From Bacillus sp. SLBN-46 (GTDB lineage: Bacteria > Bacillota > Bacilli > Bacillales > Cytobacillaceae), in contig NZ_JAVIZM010000001.1 of NCBI RefSeq assembly GCF_031453555.1, positions 2,921,001-2,985,000 of the forward strand: a DNA stretch of 64,000 bases, written 5' to 3'. Positions 45,050 to 54,740 of the stretch are shown here, piece after piece; the first letter of the stretch is position 1; every line of letters begins with the position of its first letter. The position numbers were made by a program, and so were the translations under genes. The notes under the pieces are model-generated. The model saw only the letters and a list, made by a program, of their open reading frames with translations, searched no databases and was not told the DNA's origin.

Positions 45050-47207
45050 GTAGGGAAACCTCTCACGAGGCTTCCCCCTTATCAAACCGCACGTGCCCTA
45101 TTAAGGCATACGGCTTACCAACATGTTACATTGAATACCTTGTTTTACCCTGTGCACAGTTAATCATTTGGACTCTTTTGGCTGTGAAGTAAACCTCTCC
45201 ACGTTCTTTGGCTCTTTGTAGTTTTCTTTTATATTTCTTTTCTTGTTTTACCTTCATGTACTGAATGTAGTCCTCAATGGTATGTCCATATTGCTTTCCA
45301 TAATAATATTGAAATGCTGGAACTAATCCAATCCTCGCAAAGAACTCTATTCCCCATTTTGTTTTCATCTTATGCCCTTTGTTTTGACTTGGATGGTCAT
45401 GTATCATTGCTACTCTTAGTCTTCTTCTTATATAGCTATCTATGGCTAATAAGTTATCTCTGAAAACGTTGAAGAAACATGAAAATTCTCTTCCATACTT
45501 TTTATTCTCGTTTATCGCATTCCAAAGTGTTAAAAAGTAATTTACTTTTCCCCGTATTACTTGATTCACACGTTCAACCCACATTTCTTTGCTAAAAGTT
45601 AGGGATTTCATTGTTTTATCCTTTATCTTTTGGCGAAAGTCTTTCCATGTAGAATCCTTTGGTTTAGCTATGTAGTATGGTTTTCCATCTCTCTTCCTTT
45701 TCCTCCAGTGCTCAAAAGTGAATCCAAGGAAATCAAAATCATCATGGTTAAAATCGACGATTTTCGTTTTCTCGATGGAGATCTCAAGCCCTAATTCAGC
45801 TAGCTTTTGTTTTGTTATTGATTCTGCACGCACAATTTCCTCTTTTGTTTTGGCAAATAAGAGGAAATCATCGGCATATCTGACGAAGTGAATTCCATGG
45901 GTTTCAAGTTCCCAATCAAGTTCATTTAGAAAGAGATTCGCAAGTAATGGTGAAATCACACCCCCTTGCGGGGTTCCTGAGTCTACTTTGTGATACTTTC
46001 CTTCTTCCATGTAGCCCGCTTTAAGCCATTTCCAAATTAGATCGAGTATAGTTCCATCAGCTATATATTTATTAAGTATCTTCATTAACTTTTTATGAGG
46101 AATATTGTCAAAGAATCCCTTAATATCACAATCGTAAATATAATTGTAACCACTCTCGATATTCCAAGTAATGATTTGCATTACTCTTTTAGCTCCAAGA
46201 TTTGGACGATAGCCGCATGACCATTTATGGAAAATGAGTTCTTCACATTTAGGTTCAAGTACATTAACCACAGCTTGCTGAACGATACGGTCTTCAATAT
46301 TTGGTATCCCCAGTGGACGAAGTTTTCCGTTCTTTTTGGGAATATATTTTCTTCGTACTGGTGACGGGGTGTACTCTTTAAGTCTTAATTTCTGGAGTAA
46401 CTGCTTGAGATTCTTTTCTTCGTTACTTGCGTAACTTGTGACTGTTTCTCCATCTATACCTCCAGCCCCATTATTGCTCTTAACCTTTTCCCAAGCTGTT
46501 TTTAGCTTTCTATCGAAGAGAATTTGTCCATATACACTGTGCCATTTGAACTTTAGTTCTTGATTCAATGCTTATTCCACACCTTTCATTGTGCACTTCC
46601 AGTACGTTTTTACCGAGGTAACGTATACTGTTATCATTACACACTTTTATAAATGTAGAGCCACGAGGTCGCTCCCCCTTCCGTTCAGATTACGTTTGGT
46701 CGCAATCTTACTTCCGTACTATGAGGGCGTCTGACTTCTCCACTTGTATTGATAACTTCGGATTTCCCTTATATATCAACACCTAAAGTTAAAGTGGAGA
46801 CCTCACGGGGTCATCGCACTTTCCTTCTGAACATACCCAGCACCATCACTTGATAAGCCCTCCTTAGTCGACTGGTTCTTTGGCTAAGAAGCTTTAAAGT
46901 TCGGGCTTCCCGTTATTTTCGCACGGTCGCCGACTTATCCTGCCGTATGTGCTTCACGCTTTCGCATTTGGGTCTGCTCATCCGACTACGGGTCTCTCGA
47001 TTTACCGCATCTCCTTCAAACACTACCTCACAGTAATGCCCTAGATTAGTCTTCGTAGGTTCTACCAGTATGCCTACGGGAGGACTTACACCTCCGAGAG
47101 AATAAACCTTCCAGGATTCGGGGTCTGTTATTACCGAAGTAACATAACCCAACCTTTAACAGTAAATTCATGCTTGTATTAAGCAAAGGTACGACTGCCC
47201 GTCGCAC
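45050..47207 (-). mobile_element. Group II intron, class-C-like, full length
   Basis: Minus-strand ribozyme. 5' end GTGCGAC at 47207-47201; domain V AGCCGTATGCC/GGCACGTGCGGTT at about 45115-45085; domain VI stem with GTGA loop at about 45077-45051; 3' end AC at 45050. About 640 nt of structured RNA precede the ORF at 46568. The 5' exon ends in a terminator stem plus TTTTT, the hallmark of IIC target choice; the 3' exon continues TTTATT, 5 nt from the convergent ytoA-like stop. Confidence 0.85.
45126..46568 (-). CDS. ltrA: Group II intron reverse transcriptase/maturase
   Basis: 480 residues. RT blocks 0-7: GGIDGETV, GKLRPLGIPNIEDRIVQQA, YDCDIKGFFDNIPH, SGTPQGGVISPLLANLFL, FVRYADDFLLF (catalytic YADD), then maturase domain X (about 320-400) with a C-terminal basic tail. 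No HNH endonuclease domain, as in class C introns. Encoded within the intron; start TTG 46568. Confidence 0.95.
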   Translation of the reverse strand: MNQELKFKWHSVYGQILFDRKLKTAWEKVKSNNGAGGIDGETVTSYASNEEKNLKQLLQKLRLKEYTPSPVRRKYIPKKNGKLRPLGIPNIEDRIVQQAVVNVLEPKCEELIFHKWSCGYRPNLGAKRVMQIITWNIESGYNYIYDCDIKGFFDNIPHKKLMKILNKYIADGTILDLIWKWLKAGYMEEGKYHKVDSGTPQGGVISPLLANLFLNELDWELETHGIHFVRYADDFLLFAKTKEEIVRAESITKQKLAELGLEISIEKTKIVDFNHDDFDFLGFTFEHWRKRKRDGKPYYIAKPKDSTWKDFRQKIKDKTMKSLTFSKEMWVERVNQVIRGKVNYFLTLWNAINENKKYGREFSCFFNVFRDNLLAIDSYIRRRLRVAMIHDHPSQNKGHKMKTKWGIEFFARIGLVPAFQYYYGKQYGHTIEDYIQYMKVKQEKKYKRKLQRAKERGEVYFTAKRVQMINCAQGKTRYSM

Positions 47208-47240
47208 AAAAACGGGGCCATTTTTTTCCTAAATGGCCCC
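47208..47240 (-). terminator. Terminator of the SCO1/ABC operon; intron insertion site
   Basis: Perfect 10-bp stem GGGGCCATTT/AAATGGCCCC on the minus strand followed by GTTTTT, after which the intron begins. Confidence 0.9.
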
Positions 47241-47286
47241 ATAAGTTTGCATATCAGTTAACATAACATTATTATGAATAACTATT

Positions 47287-47865
47287 TTATTGTATCGATT
47301 TTATATCATTCACAATCTGCTCATACGGCGGTTCCGATACCCCTTCGTATTTTTGTACAACAATCCCCTTTTCATCTACTAAATAAAAGGAAGTACTATG
47401 CACAAATTGATTCGAACCTTCCATTTTAGCCGCAGCAGCCATAAAAGATTTATTTGCAAAGCTCTCAATGAACTCCTGTTTATACCCTGTAACAAGGTCC
47501 CAATTCGAAAAATCAGCACCTACCCCACTTGCATATTCCTTTAATACCCCTGGTTGATCATTTTCAGGGTCTATACTAAAAGAAACAAGCTGGGCATCTA
47601 CATCTTCATCAGCTAATTGACGCTGCAATTCGGCCATGTTTGCCGTCATAGGAGAGCAGACCGTATCGCAATTGGTAAACATAAAGTCAGCTACCCACAC
47701 TTTTCCCTTTAATTTAGAAAAAGAAAACGTCTCTCCATCTTGGTTAATCCCTTCGAAATTGCCTACTTTCATATGAAGTGGAAAATCATTCTCCACCTTC
47801 TTTTCTTCCCTAGAGCAAGCAGATAGAACCATTACGGAAAGGAGAAGAAAAAATACACGTTTCAA
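47287..47865 (-). CDS. SCO1/SenC family lipoprotein
   Basis: 192 residues from TTG 47865 behind AAAGGGTGG. Lipoprotein signal with lipobox LSAC; thioredoxin fold with CxxxC in FTNCDTVCSP and the His of FVHSTSFY, together the Cu binding triad of copper chaperones for cytochrome c oxidase CuA. 64 nt after the ABC solute-binding gene and in the same direction, so in that operon; no oxidase gene is close. Confidence 0.88.
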   Translation of the reverse strand: MKRVFFLLLSVMVLSACSREEKKVENDFPLHMKVGNFEGINQDGETFSFSKLKGKVWVADFMFTNCDTVCSPMTANMAELQRQLADEDVDAQLVSFSIDPENDQPGVLKEYASGVGADFSNWDLVTGYKQEFIESFANKSFMAAAAKMEGSNQFVHSTSFYLVDEKGIVVQKYEGVSEPPYEQIVNDIKSIQ

Positions 47866-47929
47866 CGAAAACCACCCTTTTTCACAAAAAGGTGCCGAGT
47901 CAAATGACACCAGCACCTTTCATTCGTTA

Positions 47930-48934
47930 TTAGTTAATGAATTGTGAATCAATTAATGACGCAAAATCTGGTTTTTCCTTCAAGAACTTAAGCTCAACAG
48001 AAGAGTTAGCGAAGTCTTGGATGACATCCTTATTGACATCAGTTGTAAATCGGATATTTTCCCAAGCACCATCAACAATAGCCTTATCTAGTTCTTGTTT
48101 TGTAGTCTCTTTAATGCTCTTAATAGTAATTTCTTTTGCTTCATCAGGATTATTTTTGATAAAAGCAATCGCCTCATTTTGTGCATCTACGATCTTTTGA
48201 ATAAGGTCTTTGTCCGCTTTAATTTTCTTGCCGCTTGATACGAGAATTGTATTCGGTAATGTTGTTCCAAATGAGATCTTTTTGCTGTCAACGATAATTT
48301 TAGCACCAGCTTCTTTTACTAACTGTGAAGCCCATGGCTCAGGAACAGCCGCGATATCCACTTTCCCTGATTCAAACATAGCCGCATATTGTGCTGGATT
48401 TCCAGTTACATGCTTTAGTGTACCACCAATTCGAGCAGAAGAAATACCGAAATCTTGTAGGAAAGTCTCCATTTGAACATCATGCGTACAACCTACGCCT
48501 GGAGTAATAAAAGTTTTACCATTGAAATCCTCCACAGAATTTACGCCACTTTTCTTGCTTGCAACAATCGCAGTACCACCTGAAGATGCTCCTGCAATAA
48601 TTTTTACGTCAGCGCCATTTGTGAAGTTATTCATAACAGGCCCTGGACCAACTAAACCTGCATCAATCTCTCCAGTTTTTAGTGCCGTCATAAAGGCACC
48701 GCCATCAGGGAACGTCTTGTATTCCACTTTAACGCCATCCCCTAATTCTTTTTCATAGTAGCCTTTTTCACGTGCAATCATGGCAGGTGCATGGTCAATA
48801 TTAGGGAAATAGCCTATAACGACCTTTTTCTCTTCTTTACCTGATCCTGAACTTGCTTGGTCTGTCCCACATCCAGCTAATGCCCCCATTAGAAGTAGGA
48901 ATAATAAGCTAATAATCGCAGTCTGTTTCTTCAT
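47930..48934 (-). CDS. ABC transporter substrate-binding lipoprotein, nitrate/sulfonate/taurine type
   Basis: 334 residues. Signal peptide with lipobox LAGC (Cys22). SsuA/TauA/NMT1-type fold: GYFPNIDHAPAMIAREKGYYEKEL, GEIDAGLVGPGPVMNNF, VDIAAVPEPWASQLVKE. Captures an anion or organosulfur compound outside the membrane. A stretch GVGCTHDVQMETF contains Cys and His near the ligand cleft. Third gene of the ATPase-permease-binding protein-SCO1 operon. Confidence 0.9.
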   Translation of the reverse strand: MKKQTAIISLLFLLLMGALAGCGTDQASSGSGKEEKKVVIGYFPNIDHAPAMIAREKGYYEKELGDGVKVEYKTFPDGGAFMTALKTGEIDAGLVGPGPVMNNFTNGADVKIIAGASSGGTAIVASKKSGVNSVEDFNGKTFITPGVGCTHDVQMETFLQDFGISSARIGGTLKHVTGNPAQYAAMFESGKVDIAAVPEPWASQLVKEAGAKIIVDSKKISFGTTLPNTILVSSGKKIKADKDLIQKIVDAQNEAIAFIKNNPDEAKEITIKSIKETTKQELDKAIVDGAWENIRFTTDVNKDVIQDFANSSVELKFLKEKPDFASLIDSQFIN

Positions 48935-48949
48935 CTCTCTAGTTCCCCC

Positions 48950-49711
48950 TTAATTTGTTGTTTCTAAACCCCAACGGCGAATGACATTTTGTTCCACTCG
49001 TTGGAAGAAAACAATATCAACCACAGTGCCAATGACACCAATGATAATCATAATGGCAATAACCATACTCATGTTTCCAAAATCTGAAGCGTATTTCAGG
49101 GTATACCCTAATCCAGGTCCTGTGCTTAGGATTTCCCCCGCCATAAGTGCACGCCAGGCAAATGCCCAACCAAGTCTTGCACCTGTTACGGCGTAAGGGA
49201 CAGAGGCTGGAAAAATCACTCCAGTAAAGAGGTCGAACCCACCAGACCCCATCGTTTGTGCTGCTCGTATATAAAGAGGCGGCACATTTTTAATGCCTAT
49301 TCTCATGTTAATCGTCATGACGAGCGTAGCACCAAGGATTACGATAAAAATGACCGATGTTTCATTCAGACCGAACCACATGATTGCAATGGGTAACCAA
49401 ACAATACTAGGTACACTCTGTAATGCTAAAATCAGTGTTCCTAACGTTTCATCCGCGGTTTTATTTTTTGCTAAAAGAATGCCAAGACCTAAGCCTAGAA
49501 CAATTGATATACCTAAACCAATGAATAAGCGGCGGAAGCTCGCTAAAATATCATAGATTAACGTTTTATCAGAAAAGCCCTTAACTAACGCTTCAAAGAC
49601 ATCCGTTGGTGCCGGCATAACAGAAGGTGAAACACCACTCACAGATACGCCCACCTGCCAGAACACAACTAAGGCTACAAAGAAGATAATACGTTTAATT
49701 GTTGGCTGCAT
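48950..49711 (-). CDS. ABC transporter permease, SsuC/TauC type
   Basis: 253 residues, six helices, with the cytoplasmic EAA-type loop YIRAAQTMGSGGFDLFTGVIFPASVPYAVTGARLGWAFAWR. Its start overlaps the end of the ATPase gene by 17 nt, indicating translational coupling. Confidence 0.92.
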   Translation of the reverse strand: MQPTIKRIIFFVALVVFWQVGVSVSGVSPSVMPAPTDVFEALVKGFSDKTLIYDILASFRRLFIGLGISIVLGLGLGILLAKNKTADETLGTLILALQSVPSIVWLPIAIMWFGLNETSVIFIVILGATLVMTINMRIGIKNVPPLYIRAAQTMGSGGFDLFTGVIFPASVPYAVTGARLGWAFAWRALMAGEILSTGPGLGYTLKYASDFGNMSMVIAIMIIIGVIGTVVDIVFFQRVEQNVIRRWGLETTN

Positions 49712-50486
49712 AGGCTAATTCCTCTTTTACCACTTTATCAATCTCTGATTGTAATAAACTCATAATCTTTTCCTCTAATTTGGCTACCATTTGTGTATGG
49801 TTTTCTCGAGGCCTTGGTATTTTCACCTGAATATCTTCTAGTACCACACCTGGTCGTGTTCCCATAACAATGATTCTATCTGATAGTTTGATAGACTCAC
49901 GAATACTATGCGTTACAAACAAAATCGTTTTTCTCGTTTCAATCCATATTTTTTCTAATTCAAGATGAAGCCTTGATCTGGTTTGTTCGTCAAGGGCTCC
50001 AAACGGTTCATCCATTAGTAATACCTTAGGATTCATTGATAAGGCTCTGGCAATGGATACACGTTGTTGCATTCCACCAGATAACTCATGTGGGGAATGC
50101 TTCGTATAGTTGCTTAGTTGTACCATTTTCAAGTACTGGTGAGCAACCTCCCTTGCCTCTTTCTTTTTCATTTCCTTACGCAAAGCAAACATTACATTCT
50201 CTTCTACTGTCATCCAAGGAAAAAGCGCTGCTTGTTGGAATACCATCCCGCGGTCTCTTCCTGGCTTAGTAATTTTTTCACCGTTCAGAAATACCTCACC
50301 ACTAGAAGGCTTAGTTAAACCAGCCACAATTGACAATAATGTTGATTTTCCACAGCCGGAAGGTCCAAGGATAGAGACAAACTCTCCTTCCTTAATTTCA
50401 AGATTAATATTTGAAAGGACCGTATTGGTCGCAGATTGATTGCCAAATTCTTTGTTCACATGGTCTATATGAAGAAACATTTGCAT
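49695..50486 (-). CDS. ABC transporter ATPase, SsuB/TauB type
   Basis: 263 residues. Walker A GPSGCGKST, Q-loop VFQQAALFPW, signature LSGGMQQRVSIARAL, Walker B VLLMDEPFGALD, H-loop FVTHSI. First gene of the operon. ATG 50486 or, with better spacing to GAGGGTG, ATG 50480. Confidence 0.93.
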   Translation of the reverse strand: MQMFLHIDHVNKEFGNQSATNTVLSNINLEIKEGEFVSILGPSGCGKSTLLSIVAGLTKPSSGEVFLNGEKITKPGRDRGMVFQQAALFPWMTVEENVMFALRKEMKKKEAREVAHQYLKMVQLSNYTKHSPHELSGGMQQRVSIARALSMNPKVLLMDEPFGALDEQTRSRLHLELEKIWIETRKTILFVTHSIRESIKLSDRIIVMGTRPGVVLEDIQVKIPRPRENHTQMVAKLEEKIMSLLQSEIDKVVKEELAYAANN

Positions 50487-50545
50487 TTCACCCTCTTCAC
50501 CTATAATTCACATTAGTTTTATCGGATTAATATTAATTAAATTTT

Positions 50546-50573
50546 ATTATAATCTTTATCAGAGTAAAGTCAA
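50546..50573 (-). promoter_or_regulatory. Promoter of the ABC-SCO1 operon
   Basis: Minus strand TTGACT (50573-50568), 16-bp spacer, TATAAT (50551-50546), about 60 nt before the ATPase gene. Confidence 0.65.
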
Positions 50574-50582
50574 TATTTTTCC

Positions 50583-50632
50583 AAAAAAAAGTGCCTGACA
50601 CCCAGCAAAAAAATCTGCTGGGTATCAGGCAC
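50583..50632 (-). terminator. Strong terminator of the SpoIID-like gene
   Basis: 17-bp arms GTGCCTGACACCCAGCA and TGCTGGGTATCAGGCAC with one mismatch, followed by T8 on the minus strand. Confidence 0.9.
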
Positions 50633-50642
50633 CACTAAAAAA

Positions 50643-52316
50643 TTATAATAAATAACCACTCGAATGGAAGGTGTACCATTTTCCGTTAATGTATTGCTTA
50701 TTTTGAACCATTGCACCAGATGAGGATAAGTAATATTTCTTCCCACGATCGGTTATCCAGCCGGTAGCCATTGCACCTGAGGAATAGAGATAGTACCACT
50801 TATTGTTGGATTTTATCCACCCAGTGGCCATTGCGCCATTTGAATTCAGAAAGTACCATTTGCCATTAACTTTTTGCCAGCCAGTTAACATGACACCATT
50901 GGTTCCAAGATAATACCACTTACTAGCATCCTTTATCCAACCGGTTGCTTTCGTCCCATTTGATTGAATGTAATACCACTTGTCTTGCTCTTTTAACCAA
51001 CCTGGCTCTGTTGCAATTGCTTGGGTATTTCCTTCATACATTTGTGTAACAGCAATTCCTGGATAATAAAACTTTAATATTTCTTGATAATTTTTTCCTG
51101 CTCCTGCCATGTTTTGGGCACCCCATTGACTCATCCCCACACCATGGCCATCACCTGTACCTGAAACGGTAACCATACCATTTTCTGATTTCACTTCATT
51201 TACTAAATAACTAAGCATCATACGATTACCTATGATAGACCGTACTTTAGATATACTTACATTTGAAAACGACATACGTTGTGTAATTAAATTACCTAGT
51301 TCATCTACCTTATCTTTTACAAAAAACTCTACTGCTATGTTTCCTTTTGAGACACGTTGACCAGAACCTACATTATGAAGTGAGAATTCAGGAATGGAAA
51401 TAATTTTAATTTCTTTGTTTGCATAACCATTGTTGGTTAGCCACAGCTTAATATTAGAGGATATGGTTGGATCAAGTTCTATTGTTGAAGACCACCATTC
51501 TGATGGTTTTGTTAAGTCTAACGAGGTAATATCTATTTGTGTTTGATGAAATGCAAATTTCCAACTTGTTTTTGGATCATAAGGATCTTGTTTGATGGGC
51601 AAATAAGGGACAGCAGTTGTTCCCCACGCATTGGCGTTACTCTCAGTCCGACCGCCATTACTTGCAGAATATACAGCATCGATTAAACGGCCATTATACT
51701 GGGCAACCTGGCCTTTCGTTTCATCCACTGCTCTAGTTGTATTAGGTGTCCAAATGTAGCCACCGTATACTTGATATAATATTGTGTCATCAATCAATCC
51801 GCGGGTAATATAACTCATCGCATACGTTCTTGCTGCTACAGCTTGAGTTTTTAACGCTTCAATGTTCCAAAAGGGATACATTTCAATTGGAACAACGCCT
51901 TTTAAGTAATTCTCCATTGAAACAGAGTTTATTGGGCGGATGTATTTTTTGTTTTCAATCATAAAATCAAAGTTCCCTAAATAGAGACGACTATTTATGG
52001 AAAGTTGTGAACTAGCTTGAATAGGACTAGCCGAAAATGAATCATATGAATTTAAAAGATTATTATCTTTATATAGTGCTATTTTTTCATTTTCTAATTT
52101 TATTAAATAGGTGCTTCCAGATTTTAATAGGATATTTGGGTCATTCGTTTGATAGTCACCGTTTGGTTTGAGAGTGATTTCTGATTTATTACCTAAAAAG
52201 TTAATCAATTTCACCTTAACAATTGGTTCTGACTGCACTGCAGCAAACCCGTGACCAAATGGAAATACAGATAAAAATAAAGAGAACACTGCTACACAAA
52301 GTATGATTTTCTTCAA
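50643..52316 (-). CDS. Secreted SpoIID/LytB-domain protein with cell-wall-binding repeats
   Basis: 557 residues from TTG 52316 behind GGAGGG. Signal peptide (1-27), a linker domain, SpoIID domain about 130-420 (MENYLKGVVPIEMYPFWNIEALKTQAVAARTYA, YSASNGGRTE, GHGVGMSQWGAQNMA), then about five choline-binding-type repeats (KWYYLGTNGVMLTGW) to the end. SpoIID is a lytic transglycosylase acting on denuded glycan; here it is anchored outside on the wall, so a role in wall turnover is likelier than engulfment. Confidence 0.88.
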   Translation of the reverse strand: MKKIILCVAVFSLFLSVFPFGHGFAAVQSEPIVKVKLINFLGNKSEITLKPNGDYQTNDPNILLKSGSTYLIKLENEKIALYKDNNLLNSYDSFSASPIQASSQLSINSRLYLGNFDFMIENKKYIRPINSVSMENYLKGVVPIEMYPFWNIEALKTQAVAARTYAMSYITRGLIDDTILYQVYGGYIWTPNTTRAVDETKGQVAQYNGRLIDAVYSASNGGRTESNANAWGTTAVPYLPIKQDPYDPKTSWKFAFHQTQIDITSLDLTKPSEWWSSTIELDPTISSNIKLWLTNNGYANKEIKIISIPEFSLHNVGSGQRVSKGNIAVEFFVKDKVDELGNLITQRMSFSNVSISKVRSIIGNRMMLSYLVNEVKSENGMVTVSGTGDGHGVGMSQWGAQNMAGAGKNYQEILKFYYPGIAVTQMYEGNTQAIATEPGWLKEQDKWYYIQSNGTKATGWIKDASKWYYLGTNGVMLTGWQKVNGKWYFLNSNGAMATGWIKSNNKWYYLYSSGAMATGWITDRGKKYYLSSSGAMVQNKQYINGKWYTFHSSGYLL

Positions 52317-52421
52317 CGAATAATATCCCTCCGAAACTAGTAATATAGGACCAGCTGTTAGGATAATCATATAGTATTAGATTGTGTTACGACAATGGAA
52401 TATTATTTCCAAATAACCTTC

Positions 52422-53663
52422 TTAAGAATGGACAGGTTCCTGCTTTAATAATGGCTGTGTCATTGTTGGTAGAAGAACTTCAATGCAAGTTCCCTCATTA
52501 ACTTTGCTAGTTATGTTTAATGTACCATGGTGATTTTCAACAATCTTAAAACAAGTCATTAATCCAAGTCCAGTTCCCTTTTCTTTTGTGGTATAAAAAG
52601 GCTCTCCAAGTGTAGAAATTCGGTCTTCAGGTATTCCCAGGCCTGTATCATTAATCTGTACTGAAATTTTCCCTTCCTGCTTTTCTTTTACGATTACCTT
52701 TATCGTTCCACCCTTCGGCATGGCTTCGATTGCATTTTTCAAAAGGTTTAAGAAAACCTGTTTTAATTGATTTTCCTCACAGCTGATGCTGGGAAGTTCA
52801 GGACTAAACTCGGTGAGAATTTGGACATTATTCAAGATAGATTGGTTGTTAATTAAGGTGATAACATCAGTTAATAATGACATGATATTATGTTCAACAA
52901 AAACCGCTGCCGTTGGTTTTGCAAGGACAAGAAATTCTCCAACGATTGAATTAATCCGGTCAAGTTCTGTTAAAACAATATCGAGGTATTGATCGTTTTT
53001 TGTGCTAGTTTTCATTAGCTGAATGAACCCTTTAATAGAGGTAAGAGGATTCCGAATTTCATGTGCAATACCTGCAGCCATTTGCCCAAGAAGAGCCAAT
53101 TTTTCTGACTTTTGAAGGAGTCGCTCGGTTTCTTCCTTTTTCTCCGTAATATCCTTGCCAATCGATAGGACGGCAGCTTTTTCACCAAAAACAATAGAAA
53201 GGGAAGATACTTCAAAAAAGAATGTGGTACCATCCATACGCTTTGCTCTATACTCAATCGTGTGGATTGGCTGTTTCTCTTTCTTTATTTGCTTATAGCG
53301 TTCTAATAAACGATCCATATATTCAGGAACAATGAAGTCAAAAATGGACCTTCCAATGATTTCATCTTTATTTTGAGCACGAAGCATACTTACTGCCGCA
53401 TTATTCACATAAAGAAATCTATGATCCCTAGTAATATAAACGGGTTCGGGCAACGAATCAATTAATCTCTTATAACTAATCTCTCCAGCCTGTGCCCTTT
53501 TTGCATAATAACGTGACTTATCATATTGCCATCCGACAAACCAGGCAAAAAAGGTAAAGAGAAAGAAATCTAGTTCAAAAATTGGATCCTTCTCGGTAAT
53601 ATATTGATAGATGGTAAATAAAATTGAAATGGAAACGAGAATAAGTTGGCCCAATCTTTTCAT
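52422..53663 (-). CDS. PAS-domain sensor histidine kinase (sporulation-kinase-like)
   Basis: 413 residues from ATG 53663 behind AGAGGGA. Two helices at the start (1-50), one PAS domain (about 62-185, ending SIGKDITEKKEE), HisKA with GIAHEIRNPLTSIKG (phosphorylated His near 207), HATPase with NLLKNAIEAM, DTGLGIPED and GTGLGL. No response regulator nearby, as with the KinA-E kinases feeding Spo0F. Input unknown. Confidence 0.87.
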   Translation of the reverse strand: MKRLGQLILVSISILFTIYQYITEKDPIFELDFFLFTFFAWFVGWQYDKSRYYAKRAQAGEISYKRLIDSLPEPVYITRDHRFLYVNNAAVSMLRAQNKDEIIGRSIFDFIVPEYMDRLLERYKQIKKEKQPIHTIEYRAKRMDGTTFFFEVSSLSIVFGEKAAVLSIGKDITEKKEETERLLQKSEKLALLGQMAAGIAHEIRNPLTSIKGFIQLMKTSTKNDQYLDIVLTELDRINSIVGEFLVLAKPTAAVFVEHNIMSLLTDVITLINNQSILNNVQILTEFSPELPSISCEENQLKQVFLNLLKNAIEAMPKGGTIKVIVKEKQEGKISVQINDTGLGIPEDRISTLGEPFYTTKEKGTGLGLMTCFKIVENHHGTLNITSKVNEGTCIEVLLPTMTQPLLKQEPVHS

Positions 53664-53775
53664 TATATTTTCCCTCTTATATAGATATATTTTCCTATAC
53701 CATTCGACAAAACTAGTAATATTCCTTTTTTCTTCCCTGCTTTTCACTACATTGTTACAAATTTCTAGAGTTTAC

Positions 53776-53806
53776 GAAAAAAATGGCGAGACCATGGATC
53801 TCGCCA
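53776..53806 (-). terminator. Terminator of the proline iminopeptidase-like gene
   Basis: TGGCGAGA/TCTCGCCA stem, T7 on the minus strand. Confidence 0.88.
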
Positions 53807-53811
53807 ACGAT

Positions 53812-54684
53812 TTAGTTCGAATCAACCTCTATTAAAAACTCTCCAACTACTTGCAAATACTCTTCTGGCTCTTCAACATATGGCATATGCGCACTGTTTT
53901 CAAACACATGGAAGCGTGAACTTGGTGTTAAACTGCTAAAATACTCAGTAGACTCTGGGGTAGCTTCATCAAAGCGCCCGCATGTAAAAAGGGTTGGACA
54001 CGAAATGTCCTTTAATTGAGGGGTACAATCAAATTCTTTAAGGTTTCCTAATACTGTAAATTCAGATGGCCCCCACATGATATTGTATACTTCTGGATTT
54101 CTATATTGAGCGCCTTGCTTTAACCAGTCAGGAAAAGGATCTAAACGGCAAACAAAGTTTTTGTTAAATTCATCAGTTGCCTCTTTGAATTCCTTCGAAT
54201 CGGTTGTCCCATTTTCCTCACATCGTTTGATCGTTTCTTGGACCTTGAGAGGCAATTTTTGTAGATTTCGCTTCTGGTCCTGTTCCCATAGTGGTGCACT
54301 AAGACAAGAGCTTGAAAAGATTACACTTTTTACACCGCTTGGCTGTGTTAAGCAATAGGCAGCAGCAAGAGTGGTTCCCCAGGAATGACCGAGAATATGG
54401 ACCACATCGATATTTAAGGCCTGTCTTATTTGCCCTAATTCTTCCACGAAGCGTTCCAAACGCCAAAGGGAGGTATCTGTTGGTCTGTCCGACCTTCCAC
54501 AGCCTAGTTGATCATAAAAGATAACTGGTCTATCCTCTGCTAGTGCTTTCAGTCCTTGAAGCGAATAGGAGGAAGATCCTGGGCCCCCATGTAAAATAAT
54601 AACTGGCGTACCTGGTGCAGCTTCATTAAATACTTGTACCCATACTTTCCCCCCAGTTACTTCAATGAATCTCTCTTCACCCAT
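53812..54684 (-). CDS. Proline iminopeptidase-family alpha/beta hydrolase
   Basis: 290 residues. HGGPGSSSYSL (oxyanion motif HGGPG), QLGCGRSDRP, nucleophile GHSWGTTLAA, Asp in CGRFDEATPE, His in NSAHMPYVEEPEEY. Serine peptidase S33 type, releasing N-terminal Pro or other residues. Three ATGs in a row (54690, 54687, 54684); the last has best spacing to AAAGGGG. Confidence 0.88.
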   Translation of the reverse strand: MGEERFIEVTGGKVWVQVFNEAAPGTPVIILHGGPGSSSYSLQGLKALAEDRPVIFYDQLGCGRSDRPTDTSLWRLERFVEELGQIRQALNIDVVHILGHSWGTTLAAAYCLTQPSGVKSVIFSSSCLSAPLWEQDQKRNLQKLPLKVQETIKRCEENGTTDSKEFKEATDEFNKNFVCRLDPFPDWLKQGAQYRNPEVYNIMWGPSEFTVLGNLKEFDCTPQLKDISCPTLFTCGRFDEATPESTEYFSSLTPSSRFHVFENSAHMPYVEEPEEYLQVVGEFLIEVDSN

Positions 54685-54740
54685 CATCATTTCCCCTTTA
54701 AATAGTTGGTTTGTTATTTCAATTATATAGCATTAGAAAT

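Noticed and set aside
45126..46568. Retron or DGR reverse transcriptase
   Set aside because: Full maturase domain, intron 5' and 3' ends and domain V identify a group II intron; no msr-msd or template/variable repeats seen.
46913..47152. 79-residue frame near the 5' end of the intron
   Set aside because: Lies in the ribozyme's structured domain I; not a known intron protein.
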